Below are positions 10,392-19,477 of a stretch of 64,000 nt of DNA, one piece after another. Within the stretch, counting starts at the first letter, position 1; each line of letters starts with the position of its first letter. The translations under genes and the position numbers were made by a program. The notes beneath the pieces were generated by a model that was not told where the DNA came from, ran no database searches, and saw nothing but the letters and a program-made list of their open reading frames with translations. This DNA is from Modicisalibacter ilicicola DSM 19980 (lineage in GTDB: Bacteria; Pseudomonadota; Gammaproteobacteria; Pseudomonadales; Halomonadaceae): the NCBI RefSeq assembly GCF_900128925.1, contig NZ_FQUJ01000015.1, positions 33,530 through 97,529 on the forward strand. The letters are read 5' to 3'.

Positions 10392-10979
10392 ATGAAACCT
10401 ACCTCGTTCACTCTCGATAAGTGGATATATGAGCTATTACAGGAAGAAAGATTTGCTCAGTTCACTACTCGTGAAATGCGGGACGCTTATGCCTTACGAC
10501 TTGAGGGCGTCTCCTATCCGCTCAGTGATGTTCGCCGGTATGTGTATGAGCAGATTCGCCGTATGCTGAAGTCGGGTTGGTTAGTGAAAGCTAATGAGAG
10601 CCGCAAGCGGGGACAGGTCTATCATCGACTTCCCATGCCGGAGCATTTGCAACTGAAGCTCATTGACAACGGGTTCAAGACTAGCCTGAAGCCCGGACAG
10701 CAAGCGGCGCAAGCGCCGCCGGAACATGCTCAGTCCTCTATGCCATCCACGGCTGAGGTGGATGCATATCAGCGCTTGAACGAAATCTTGGAAAGAATCC
10801 GTCTAGATTTTCTGACGTCGACGGGAGAGACAGAGCGCTACAAGCAACTCGTTGATGAAATGCCACACCTTCTGGATCACGTGAAAAGAGAATACCGCGA
10901 AGTCAAGGACCGCAGCTTTCGTCTGTTGGGGCACCACCGAGCGGTAGAGAAGGCCCTCAGCAAGTTGCCTTCACTATGA
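10392..10979 (+). CDS. unknown protein, predicted winged helix plus coiled coil
   Basis: 195-residue cytoplasmic protein; ATG 10392 is chosen because it lies just downstream of a clear promoter, and the earlier in-frame start would sit upstream of it. The first 85 residues look like a winged-helix DNA-binding fold (FTTREMRDAYALRLEG ... VRRYVYEQIRRMLKSGWL). The C-terminal half is polar and helical (YQRLNEILERIRLDFLTST ... HVKREYREVKD), suggesting a coiled coil. I do not recognise the family. Divergent pairing with an XRE gene in a mobile zone is compatible with an accessory regulator or defence component. Confidence 0.6.
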   Translation: MKPTSFTLDKWIYELLQEERFAQFTTREMRDAYALRLEGVSYPLSDVRRYVYEQIRRMLKSGWLVKANESRKRGQVYHRLPMPEHLQLKLIDNGFKTSLKPGQQAAQAPPEHAQSSMPSTAEVDAYQRLNEILERIRLDFLTSTGETERYKQLVDEMPHLLDHVKREYREVKDRSFRLLGHHRAVEKALSKLPSL

Positions 10980-11041
10980 CAATGCCAGTACTGCGTTATT
11001 GGCAGCGCCGTTGCCCCAAGGCAGCGGTAGGACTCCACTAC

Positions 11042-12036
11042 GTGTGCGGTCCCGAAGAGTAATGGTCTATCTTACGAGCCACTATCGGAGGATGACCCAT
11101 GGCTCAGATTCTTCATCAACGCGCCATGACCACGCACGCCATCCGAGCAGAAATACAGCGATCGACGGATTCGGTCGCGACGTTGAGCCGTCGCTACGGC
11201 ATCAATCCAAAAACTGTGCGCAAGTGGCGCAGTCGGGATAGCGTCGAGGATACTCGCATGGGGCCCAAGGCGGCTCGTTCCACGTCGCTGACGCCTCTGG
11301 AGGAAGCCGCAGCTGTTACCTTCCGGTAAAAGACCCTGCTGCCTCTCGATGACTGACTTCATGCGCTTCAGCGAGAGATCCCTTCGCTTACCCAATCCCG
11401 CCTTTATCAGCGGCACGGCATCAGTCAGCTACCCAAGGCTGGCAACCAGAATCGTGAGAAGAAGCGTTTCAAGCGTTACCCGATGGGCTACCTGCACATC
11501 GATATCAGTGAAATCCGTACCGGAGAGGGCAAGGCCTACCTGTTCGTCGCCGTGGATCGCACCTCCAAGTTCGTTCATGCCCAGCTATACCGGAAGATGA
11601 CGAGGCAAGTCGCCGCTGATTTCCTCGAAGACACGCTGCAGGCCCTGCCTTACCGCGCCCATACGGTGTTGACGGACAACGGGGTACAGTTCGCGAAGAA
11701 GGCCGGAACAGAGACCTACAAGCCGCATATCTTCGATGTTGTCTGTTACCGCCACGGCATCGAGCATCGCCTGACGAAGCCCTTCCATCCCTGGACCAAC
11801 GGGCAAGTGGAACGAATGAACCGCGCCATCAAGAAGGCAACGACTCGGACGTTCCATTACACCTCGCTGGATCAGCTCCAGTCCCACCTGGATGATTACC
11901 TATGGGCCTATAACAGTGCCCGGCCACTCAGGGCGCTCAAGGGCAAGACACCGATAGGATTTATCCTTGAGCAGTGGCATAAAGAACCCGAGAGATTTCA
12001 TTACGACCCGAACCATTACTCTTCGGGACCGCACAC
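11042..12036. mobile_element. IS481-family insertion sequence, inactive
   Basis: About 995 bp bounded by a perfect 25-bp inverted repeat: 11042-11066 (gtgtgcggtcccgaagag...) and 12012-12036. The single transposase gene inside has two in-frame stop codons, so the element cannot move itself although its ends are intact. The transposase 3' end runs into the right repeat. No clear target duplication was seen. Confidence 0.85.
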
Positions 12037-12040
12037 CTAG
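11099..12040 (+). pseudogene. IS481-family transposase with two in-frame stops
   Basis: The frame runs from ATG 11099 (ribosome site CGGAGGATG) to TAG 12040 but is broken by TAA 11327-11329 and TGA 11354-11356. The N-terminal part has the helix-turn-helix (LSRRYGINPKTVRKWRSR). The C-terminal part is a full rve/DDE integrase core: HIDISEI (first D), LTDNGVQF (second D) and a catalytic-E region around HPWTNGQVERMNRAIKKAT. A short deletion of about three residues also seems present near SRLYQRHG. Confidence 0.85.
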
Positions 12041-12186
12041 ATGGGTTTTGGTTGTCAGGCCATCCTCGCTTCGTCGAAGCGCATAGTTTACCGGTTCCCG
12101 AGAGCTCTTTTTACCGTCACTGGCGGCAAAGCGAACCGTTTGAGCCGAGGGGAATCGACCACTTAGATCCCAGACTCAAGAAAGCA
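12041..12186. other. short unassigned spacer
   Basis: Between the IS481 right end and the small membrane-protein gene. Short open frames here lack ribosome sites and recognisable motifs. Confidence 0.4.
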
Positions 12187-12297
12187 CTACGGTTTATGCT
12201 TACGTTTGCGGCGCAGCCAGAGAGCAGCCACCAGCAGCATGGCAGACACGACAATAACGGGCGATGCAACGACAAGCATTTCCAAATATTTATCCAT
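12187..12297 (-). CDS. 36-residue single-pass membrane protein
   Basis: A small gene with ATG 12297, ribosome site AAGGAGCG and TAG 12187. The product starts MDKYLEML, has one strongly hydrophobic helix (VVASPVIVVSAMLLVAALWL) and ends in a basic tail RRKRKHKP. This layout (short helix plus positive tail) resembles small membrane regulators and type I toxins. Nothing nearby identifies its partner. It lies between two insertion sequences. Confidence 0.5.
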   Translation of the reverse strand: MDKYLEMLVVASPVIVVSAMLLVAALWLRRKRKHKP

Positions 12298-12661
12298 GAC
12301 CGCGCTCCTTGGCAAGAAGCTTGAATTTCTTGGCTTTTCGGCATGGGGTCAGAAATTTACCCCTTATCTCGAACCTAGCTATGGCTTTCATGACGCTTGG
12401 AGGAAAGACCTGTCCGGCCCACGGCTTAACCGCCAGGCCCTGGCCCGGGAGCAATGAAGGCTTCCGATGTATGCCAGGAAATTAGAAGGGCGGTGTATCC
12501 TATTGATCGATCACGGCCAGGATCTTGATCAGTACAAGCGGCTGTGTCGTGACCGACTCTACTTTCCGGGCCCTGCCGCAAGCAACGCCCGAAGCCACCG
12601 GCCCGTTGCACGGCCTAATGCGCCACGGGCACGGGAGCTCATTGCCAAAGCCGCATAAGCA
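12298..12661. other. no recognisable gene
   Basis: About 360 bases left of the IS630 end. An open plus-strand frame ends PRARELIAKAA at about 12658, but it has no convincing start and no family I recognise. It may be the tail of a gene cut by IS630. Confidence 0.35.
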
Positions 12662-12663
12662 GA

Positions 12664-13760
12664 GCTACTGACCTTCCATAAAAAAGCTAATGAATAGGCG
12701 AGGCACGCAAGAGTTGCTTGACCTGCTCACGGCGACGCTTCAGCCATTGGGTGGCATAACGTAGCCACTCACCCAAAGCCAGAGCCGTCGAAAACGCCCG
12801 ATTGGCACAGCGTCGCTTCAACCAACTCCATACCGCCTCGGCCGGATTCAACTCGGGCGCATACGGAGGAAGCGCTTCCAGGCGCAACCGGCCTTGTACC
12901 TCCGGATGGCGCAGCAGATCGCGCACAGCCTGACAGCGATGGACCGGGGCGTTGTCCCAGATGATACGAAGCTTGCCTGGCCAATAACGCAGTAGCGTCT
13001 TCAGAAAAGCGACGATGCTTGCGCCGGTGACCGTGTCCGAGGTCCAGTGAAAATAGCTACGTCCTTCGCTCGAGACGGCACCGATGACCAGGTGGCGCGG
13101 CGACTGCCCTCGCTTGCCTTTGACGACCGGCGTTTGCCCTATAGGCGCAAAGGTCTTCAGATGATGCGTGCAGAGATGGAAGCTCGACTCATCGACGAAG
13201 ATCAGCGTTTCATTCTGCGCCTCGGCTTCTTTTTTTTAATTCTGGCCAGAGCTGTTCTCGCCAGTGGTCGATGGTGGCCTCGTCACGCCGACTATCCTGG
13301 CGCTTGGGCACTTGCCAGGACCAGCCCCATTGCCTGAACAGGTCGCTGATCGACGAGGTGCTGTAGTGAACGTCGGTCAGCCGCGCGATGGCATCGGCAA
13401 TGCGCTGCGTTGTCCAGCGCTGATCGTCATAGCCGAAACCTTCTGGTCCCAAGGCTTCGAGCGCTACCAACACCTTGGCCATCTTGTCGGGAGGAAGACG
13501 TGGCGGCCGACCGGATCGCGGCTGTGCCTTGAGCGCGTCTTCACCGCCTTCTCGGTCCCGGGCGATCCATTGACTGATAGCTCCTTGAGTGACCTCCAGG
13601 CGCTGGGCGACTTCCTGCTGACTCATGCCGTCCTTGACCCATTTGACGGCAAGCGAACGACGATAGGCTTGAGCAAAGTCTTGTAGCATGACGATGACCT
13701 GTCAGAGCATGTTCTCGGTCGACAGATGCTTCATTACGAAGTTCCTGTATCGTCAGTAGC
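12664..13760. mobile_element. IS630-family insertion sequence
   Basis: The ends share GCTACTGAC in inverted orientation (12664-12672 and 13752-13760), with further inner similarity (TAATGAA near both ends). One transposase is encoded on the minus strand in two overlapping frames. The right end stops only 7 bases from the stop codon of the large STAND gene at 13768. The exact outer TA target bases could not be fixed. Confidence 0.75.
12687..13689 (-). CDS. IS630-family transposase in two frames
   Basis: The first frame (ATG 13689 to TGA 13210, 159 residues) carries the helix-turn-helix region (MSQQEVAQRLEVTQGAISQW). The second, to TAG 12687, holds the DDE core: IFVDESSFHL, IIWDNAPVHR and NPAEAVW. 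The frames overlap at a run of eight A residues on the coding strand (13230-13237); a +1 shift or loss of one A there joins them. Many IS630 elements use such slippery runs, so programmed frameshifting or transcriptional slippage is likely; a simple mutation is the alternative. Confidence 0.8.
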
Positions 13761-13767
13761 GTTACTT

Positions 13768-16700
13768 TCATTCAAACCGCTGTTCGCGCTCCTCGTCCTC
13801 CCGCTGTTCACGCACTCTCTCATGATCGATCCACTCAACCAGTTTTTCAGACACCGATTTAGCAGCCACAGCGATCTCCTCGCTCTCATGCTCAACGAAC
13901 ACACTAATGGCATCCGCTCTAGGTTGCATCACGTTAGATCGACTACCAGAGCATGATGAAGGTGTGACGCGCTCGGCGAATGCCTCCAGAACGGCTTCTG
14001 GCTCAGGAGAAGCTTCCAGTAACCTGATCGCTGACTCCGATATCTTAACTGCCCCCTGATCCCCATCCTTTGACCAAAGACTGATACCCGCCGCGACAGG
14101 TGCCCACACGCTAGTATCGTTTCTGGAACGACACCACCCAATCAAAACGTCCATATCGATTTTGGCGAGAGGAGAGCGACGCAAGCTACCATGGTGAATA
14201 AAGAACAGCCGTCGATGTTGTTCTTTTTCAGTGCCTTTAAAAACGCGATTGAGAAACGCCTCTGGCATCAAAGCGATAGTCGTCTCGATAGCACTTTCGA
14301 ACGCATGAATGAAGCCATACCGCTCATCAATAACAGTAAAGATAGTTTCCAGCCACTTCAGCTTTTCGGCATCGTTGTCGTCAAAGCGCAACGCGACACT
14401 GATGACGCGCTCCATGTTATAATCTATGGATCCGCCAGTATCCCTGTCATCTTTTTGGAGTCTCTGGATCGCTGCTCTTAGACCGACCAGTCGAAGGTCG
14501 GAACCAAGTATATCTACAGCGTAATCTTTGCCATGTAGCTTCATGCTTAGAGCATCCAAAACCACATCATCGCCGTTCGGTATACTCAGCAGCTGCTGAG
14601 CAAGATAGAGAACACGGTCACTGGACAGATTAGCATACCCGTCACGCCATAAAATTGGACCATACATCCACGGACGTGTGTCAGAATCATCCAGAAGCGA
14701 CATGCAGCGATCTAAGTCGGTTTCTGTGAACTCCCGCCTTGGGTGCAAGCCGACCAGTACATGTCGAAGTTCAGGGTGCTGTGCGCACTGGTCGAGTAAC
14801 CCTTGTGCTAGTGCCCGATCAACAGAGTCTACCTCTTCGATAAAACCGGCAAAGACTGCGAAGTTCTTGTTGGATTCAGGCTTATGTTCAAGTTGATCGA
14901 AGAGTTGCCGCCAACCAACTCGCAAGTCATGTGCCCCCTTCGCCAACCCTCTTCCAAATGCAGTACAATATGGCATCCAGTCGTTGGAGAAAAGGTTGGG
15001 ACCCAACTCGTCGAGCTCATGGTCTGATGCTGCGAAGCCCTCACCTAATCGAAGCGCCTTGGTTTCAAGTCGCTTTTCAACTTCGTGATACTTGTTGCTG
15101 TCCTTATGATCAAAATCGACGTCTAGCGCCCAATAGTCCTGCTCCTTGCTTAGCACGTATGTCAATATTTCCGGAACCAAGCCCTCGGGCTCCAACTCCC
15201 TTTCCAATGCGGCAAGGTTATCTGGCAGCGGCTCGAAATCATCCTTGTCTTTGCGCTTGGTATGGTTGAAATAAATCGTTGACCGGACTGCTTTCCAACC
15301 TTCGCCCCAAGGGTGATAATCATGTAGCTTGCGAGCCGCATCGACGAGTTTCTCTCTCATTGCTTTGTGATGCCACATCCCTCGAAATCCGTTCGCAAGG
15401 GTCAACCGTGCAGGCCCTTCAAGACCAGGATCGCCAGAGGTCCCCAATCGCACCGCAACGTTGATAAAGGCGCAGCGCCACTCCACAAGTTCATCGTGGT
15501 TGGGTTGGAAACCGAAGTCTCTTGGGCGAGCACCAAACTCATTCATCCCAAATCCTGTCCACGGCGGCCCACCCAAGGCAGTCGAGAGCATCCTAAAACC
15601 CAGCGACCTACGCCCAGCCACATCTGAAGAAAGGCATTCATTCATAATCCCGATGCGCTGATTTAGAGAGGCATGTGTGCCCGACAAGTATGCCTGGAAA
15701 AACTTCGTAATCTTATCTCGAACCGCGTCGTATTTGTTGTTCTCATCTTCGTAGTCTGACACGCGGATTAGTAGCCGGATGCAGCGGTCGAAGGCGCCCG
15801 ATTCGTATGACAACAACTGCAAAAGATTGAGAATGGTTGTCCGCTGTGGATTGTGAAGCGGCCCCATACCACCAAAATCAGGCGCGGCAAGCTCTGCTTC
15901 AATCCTGTCAAGCAGTGCTTCAGGCGCGACCGGGCCGATATAGCCCAGCATTCGTACTGGCATTCCCTCCAGCGCTAATATCCGCCCCAGCAGCCCATCT
16001 GGCTGGAGCCAAGCTTCAACGATCTCTTTCGCCACGGGGTTATCGTGCAATAGCCCCAGTCTGTGTGCGAACGACAATAGTAAGCGTTGACGACCGGAGG
16101 CTTCAAAGGTCGCCCTGAGTTGATCAACCGGGACACCATCAAGTGCCGAGGCAGCCAGCTTGTTCGCAATGGCATGGGGCAGGATGGCTCTCCAATGTGC
16201 CCTCTTCTGCACAATATGACGGTCCAATAGTTTCTTGACTGATCGAAACAATTGGCTATGGGAATGCCCCAAGATCGATCCTAGAACTTCTAACTCGCTA
16301 TAACTGTCCTCAGGGTTTGAGACCGAGAACGAATAAACCAGAGACAGTATTTCAGCCTGTTCCCGCAGATCTTCGTCCGGATAATTACGCTGCTCAAACA
16401 AGCGGTTAAACAACTGCGCATCAGAAAGCTGAGCCAAACTCTCACCTACCTCCACTCTCTCGGCGATTGCTAGGGAAACCCTTGCGTTCCCATCAGCGAA
16501 CTCTGCTATCCGGCGAGCGTTGTGCTGGCCAATCCCGGGGAACCGACGGATCAGAAGCTGCTCGGCCACCTCCGGCCCAACTGCTTCAATGTGGATTACC
16601 TCAGTTGTCTGAGGTTTGTCATCCCTGATGTCATACTCAACGGTTATGAGGCTTACCTCACTGCCTGCAGCTGATACTTTTCTGGCCAATGAAGAGTGAA

Positions 16701-17619
16701 GTTCTGACGGACAATTATCGAGGATCATGACGGCACGTCGGCCCTCAGCGATAAGTCTGTCCAGCATCGCTGCTGCCGAAGGATCCGGCTCAGCACCAGT
16801 ATCGACGTACACAGCTAGAGTCCGATCGAGAGCATTTTTGCCGACCGTTTCATCAAAGAGTGCCTGCACAATTCTGGTCTTCCCGACGCCGGATAAACCC
16901 GTTATACGAATGGCCTTGAGCGTAGACCTTATGAGGCCACGCATTGGTTCAATGGCATCTTCAATACTGAGCTTCTGGCCCTTCCCTGATGGCAGCATGA
17001 CCGTCACGCCTGGGGCCGAAATCAATGTATCCTCGACATCTTGAGGTGGATTGCTCCAAGCCCCGTATGGCTGCCAACCTGAGTATCCCTGACCAAGCTT
17101 TCCTTTTGTCCACAGCATAATCGACGGATGCTGACGTAGCCATTGAGTCAGCTTCGAGCGGTCATAGAAGTCTAGGTGAATATTTCTGCTGTTGGGATCA
17201 TCCTTCACAGCTTCTCGCATTGCCTGAAGACGCTTCTCCTTGTTCGGAGGCGAACAATCATCAGCCAAGCTAACGATAATGTAGCCACCCCCCTTCGAAG
17301 CCTGCTCTGAGATAGTCGCCGACAGTTCGCCGTCTATGACCATTTCCTGCGTGATCGCGCCTTTTGGCATCGGGTGTTTCTTAGCCTGAATAACCGTATC
17401 AGGCTTTTCAATAAATCCGGTGCTTAATGTATCGACTGGAACCTGAACGTGGATATCAATTCCTTCGTCAGGAGCATTGATTGAACCTGACCAGTTCACC
17501 CATGCAGGGCTATGGCCATGCGCTGCTACTTCGGCCTCGGCGAGGCGAGCAATCAACTCTTCCAGCTGGGTATCTGACAGCGGGAGTAATTCGTCTTTCT
17601 CTATGTCAAAAATTGCCAC
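13768..17619 (-). CDS. Mrr-like nuclease fused to STAND-type NTPase (candidate antiphage sensor)
   Basis: 1283-residue protein; start is GTG 17619 with GAGGTGA before it. Residues about 20-170 form a restriction-endonuclease-like domain with the Mrr variant of the PD-(D/E)xK site: D51-E52-G-I-D55 and VIQAKK (Q78, K80). Residues about 215-400 are an NTPase with P-loop GLSGVGKT (241-248) and Walker B AVMILDN (296-302). The remaining about 850 residues are helical, repeat-like and would suit ligand sensing. This order (effector, STAND NTPase, helical sensor) is that of Avs-type antiphage proteins, some of which carry Mrr-like effectors. Codon use and lower GC differ from the flanks. An IS630 abuts its 3' end. 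Which Avs or STAND clade it belongs to cannot be told from the sequence alone. Confidence 0.8.
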   Translation of the reverse strand: MAIFDIEKDELLPLSDTQLEELIARLAEAEVAAHGHSPAWVNWSGSINAPDEGIDIHVQVPVDTLSTGFIEKPDTVIQAKKHPMPKGAITQEMVIDGELSATISEQASKGGGYIIVSLADDCSPPNKEKRLQAMREAVKDDPNSRNIHLDFYDRSKLTQWLRQHPSIMLWTKGKLGQGYSGWQPYGAWSNPPQDVEDTLISAPGVTVMLPSGKGQKLSIEDAIEPMRGLIRSTLKAIRITGLSGVGKTRIVQALFDETVGKNALDRTLAVYVDTGAEPDPSAAAMLDRLIAEGRRAVMILDNCPSELHSSLARKVSAAGSEVSLITVEYDIRDDKPQTTEVIHIEAVGPEVAEQLLIRRFPGIGQHNARRIAEFADGNARVSLAIAERVEVGESLAQLSDAQLFNRLFEQRNYPDEDLREQAEILSLVYSFSVSNPEDSYSELEVLGSILGHSHSQLFRSVKKLLDRHIVQKRAHWRAILPHAIANKLAASALDGVPVDQLRATFEASGRQRLLLSFAHRLGLLHDNPVAKEIVEAWLQPDGLLGRILALEGMPVRMLGYIGPVAPEALLDRIEAELAAPDFGGMGPLHNPQRTTILNLLQLLSYESGAFDRCIRLLIRVSDYEDENNKYDAVRDKITKFFQAYLSGTHASLNQRIGIMNECLSSDVAGRRSLGFRMLSTALGGPPWTGFGMNEFGARPRDFGFQPNHDELVEWRCAFINVAVRLGTSGDPGLEGPARLTLANGFRGMWHHKAMREKLVDAARKLHDYHPWGEGWKAVRSTIYFNHTKRKDKDDFEPLPDNLAALERELEPEGLVPEILTYVLSKEQDYWALDVDFDHKDSNKYHEVEKRLETKALRLGEGFAASDHELDELGPNLFSNDWMPYCTAFGRGLAKGAHDLRVGWRQLFDQLEHKPESNKNFAVFAGFIEEVDSVDRALAQGLLDQCAQHPELRHVLVGLHPRREFTETDLDRCMSLLDDSDTRPWMYGPILWRDGYANLSSDRVLYLAQQLLSIPNGDDVVLDALSMKLHGKDYAVDILGSDLRLVGLRAAIQRLQKDDRDTGGSIDYNMERVISVALRFDDNDAEKLKWLETIFTVIDERYGFIHAFESAIETTIALMPEAFLNRVFKGTEKEQHRRLFFIHHGSLRRSPLAKIDMDVLIGWCRSRNDTSVWAPVAAGISLWSKDGDQGAVKISESAIRLLEASPEPEAVLEAFAERVTPSSCSGSRSNVMQPRADAISVFVEHESEEIAVAAKSVSEKLVEWIDHERVREQREDEEREQRFE

Positions 17620-17996
17620 GATCTCACCTCAGTACAACATCCCATTCTTTTCAGAAATTCAGCCGACATGTATAACGTTACCCACGGAAGCGCTTTTTAT
17701 AAACGGTTTTCACTAGGCTTTATTCGGAAGATAAAATGTTTTTAATCGGCGGCCCGTTTTGCTCGCTGATATAGCGAATGATCGAAAATAAGCACTGCTC
17801 GCTGTTTCTGGCACGACCTGCTGGTGTGTATCGTCAGCCGTCGAAATTTCATTCATCAGTGTTGACTAACATTCCTCAGCTGGCCAAGAGCGAAATCTCG
17901 TAATTCCCTCATTAACACCGCCGACAGCACCCGAGCGTAGTGAGCTCTAGCCCCGATAGGACGATGCTACTTGGCCTTGCCACGAGCTTTTTGATT
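17620..17996. other. upstream region of the STAND nuclease gene
   Basis: 377 bases with no gene. AT-rich in 17640-17760, where the minus-strand promoter should lie; no strong -35/-10 pair or repeat was evident. Confidence 0.4.
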
Positions 17997-18515
17997 TCAA
18001 AGGAGCTGTGAAAACACATGTCCACTCTCTGAATTCCTGTATAGATAAATAGAACTAAAAATTGATGACTCTTGCGAGAGCTCTGTATTTATAGATACGC
18101 CTGCCTGATCAATGATTTCTTCAGGCATTGTTAACGGCGTATAAGAACCTACCAGCAATATCCCTTGGCCATAAGATTGCATCAACTGCTTCATGGTTCC
18201 TTTGCGATACTTCTTCAAAATCACTTCTTTGACCTGTGAACAGGCTTGTTGGTCAGGCTCAGTTATTAGACCTCTCTTGTACGAAACATGCGTCTTATCT
18301 TCAGCAGCATACGACGTAATGCTTTTAGCCCAATCCGCACTTTGAAAAGCATCCGTAATTTCGATCCAACTTCGCTTTCCATCCAAATTTACAATGGCAT
18401 CAGGTGGATCAGGTCGGTCGATAACCGTGAGATTTATTCCTTGTGCAAGGAGGTAGCCCCCAAAGCTATCCAGAACTGACTTTTCATGTGCTGGCTGTAT
18501 ATCTCTATGCTTCAT
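17997..18515 (-). CDS. small PD-(D/E)xK-like protein of unknown function
   Basis: 172-residue cytoplasmic protein on the same strand as the STAND gene, 377 bases upstream of it. PPDAIVNLDGKRSWIEITDA (residues 37-56) resembles a PD-(D/E)xK nuclease core with D39 and E52, but Thr replaces the catalytic lysine (EIT). A later hydrophobic strand (GILLVGSYTP) fits the same fold. I do not recognise the family; it may be a degenerate nuclease. A 26-bp palindrome lies about 47 bases before its start. Base composition is low in GC, like the STAND gene. Confidence 0.6.
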   Translation of the reverse strand: MKHRDIQPAHEKSVLDSFGGYLLAQGINLTVIDRPDPPDAIVNLDGKRSWIEITDAFQSADWAKSITSYAAEDKTHVSYKRGLITEPDQQACSQVKEVILKKYRKGTMKQLMQSYGQGILLVGSYTPLTMPEEIIDQAGVSINTELSQESSIFSSIYLYRNSESGHVFSQLL

Positions 18516-18561
18516 AGTAACCCTAGCGCATAATAATTATTAGACTACTGGCCTTATGATT

Positions 18562-18587
18562 GGATTAAGGTTCCGGAACGTTAATCC
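18562..18587. promoter_or_regulatory. 26-bp nested palindrome, candidate operator
   Basis: Arms GGATTAA and TTAATCC enclose a perfect 10-bp palindrome GTTCCGGAAC; only one base pair of the 26 fails to match. It lies 47-72 bases upstream of the small nuclease-like gene on its promoter side. The rest of 18588-18820 is AT-rich and shows no gene. Confidence 0.5.
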
Positions 18588-18820
18588 AGCAAAGGTATCT
18601 TGACTACGTTATCGCAAGCCTTTGATTCTTAGGAATCATAAAAAATTCAGCTTTATAACAAAAATCACGTGTCCGCTGCATTTTCCGCAATGGCCGCTCT
18701 GGGTCGTGAGCAGCCTTTCTTTCCGCTATCTATCGGCAATCCCACCTCTTTCCTTGAGCCTCAGCTAAAATCCAGCTTTGTCACTATACGCCGCCTCATA
18801 ACTACCTTATTGCTTTGCCG

Positions 18821-19477
18821 TTACGCTGGATTGATCAGCGATTCATCCCCCGGCCCGTTCGGCCTGTTCACCTTTGTGCTGACCGGCCAGTGCGTAATCA
18901 GCCCAGCATCGATATGATGCACCACGTTGCGTAGCGTCTCCTGGTCAGACAGGTCGGGGTCAAGCCATGGTTCTAAGCTCTCGTCGTCCAAGATCAGTGG
19001 CATACGATCGTGCACCTTGTGGGCTGAGCCTCGGGCCGGCTCGGTGATGATTGCACAGCCCAGTGAGCCATCCTCTCGCTCGGTGTAGATCCCTGCGAAG
19101 AAGAGCGGCTCGCGATCCTCACGGCAGATAAAGTGAGGTTGTTTGGGTGTAGTGGTCTTGTCCCATTCATACCAGCCATCGGCAGGAATTAGGCAGCGGT
19201 GCTTTTGAAACGCTGCCTTGAAATAGCCAGAGGTGGCTACCGTTTCGGCCCGAGCGTTGATCGGCTGGCTCGCCTTGCCTTTTGCCCATCTGGGTTTGTA
19301 GCCCCACCACAGTTCCTCCACGTGCGGCGGCTCATCTTCCGAGAGCCGGCGTATCGCTGTGATCCACGTGCCAGGCGGTACGTTGTAGCGCGGTGTCAGC
19401 TCTTCACTGATGGTCGGCGCACCCGCCTTGGTTGCGAACTTGGGATAGGCGCTGTAAAGCGCAAAACGTCCGCACAT
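18821..19477 (-). CDS. yedK: SOS-associated peptidase/abasic-site crosslinker (YedK/HMCES)
   Basis: 218-residue SRAP-domain protein that forms a covalent link to abasic sites in single-stranded DNA through Cys2. ATG 19477 is chosen because MCGRF places the catalytic Cys at position 2 and AGGAG lies before it; an upstream in-frame start at 19663 would bury it. Family landmarks: YNVPPGT, WWGYKPRWAKG, NARAETVA, RCLIPADGWYEW and VHDRMPLIL. It sits beside a broken umuC, consistent with an SOS-response cassette. Confidence 0.93.
   Translation of the reverse strand: MCGRFALYSAYPKFATKAGAPTISEELTPRYNVPPGTWITAIRRLSEDEPPHVEELWWGYKPRWAKGKASQPINARAETVATSGYFKAAFQKHRCLIPADGWYEWDKTTTPKQPHFICREDREPLFFAGIYTEREDGSLGCAIITEPARGSAHKVHDRMPLILDDESLEPWLDPDLSDQETLRNVVHHIDAGLITHWPVSTKVNRPNGPGDESLINPA

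Noticed and set aside
12426..12658. Small overlapping frames on both strands left of IS630
   Set aside because: No ribosome site, motif or family; listed only as an unassigned stretch.
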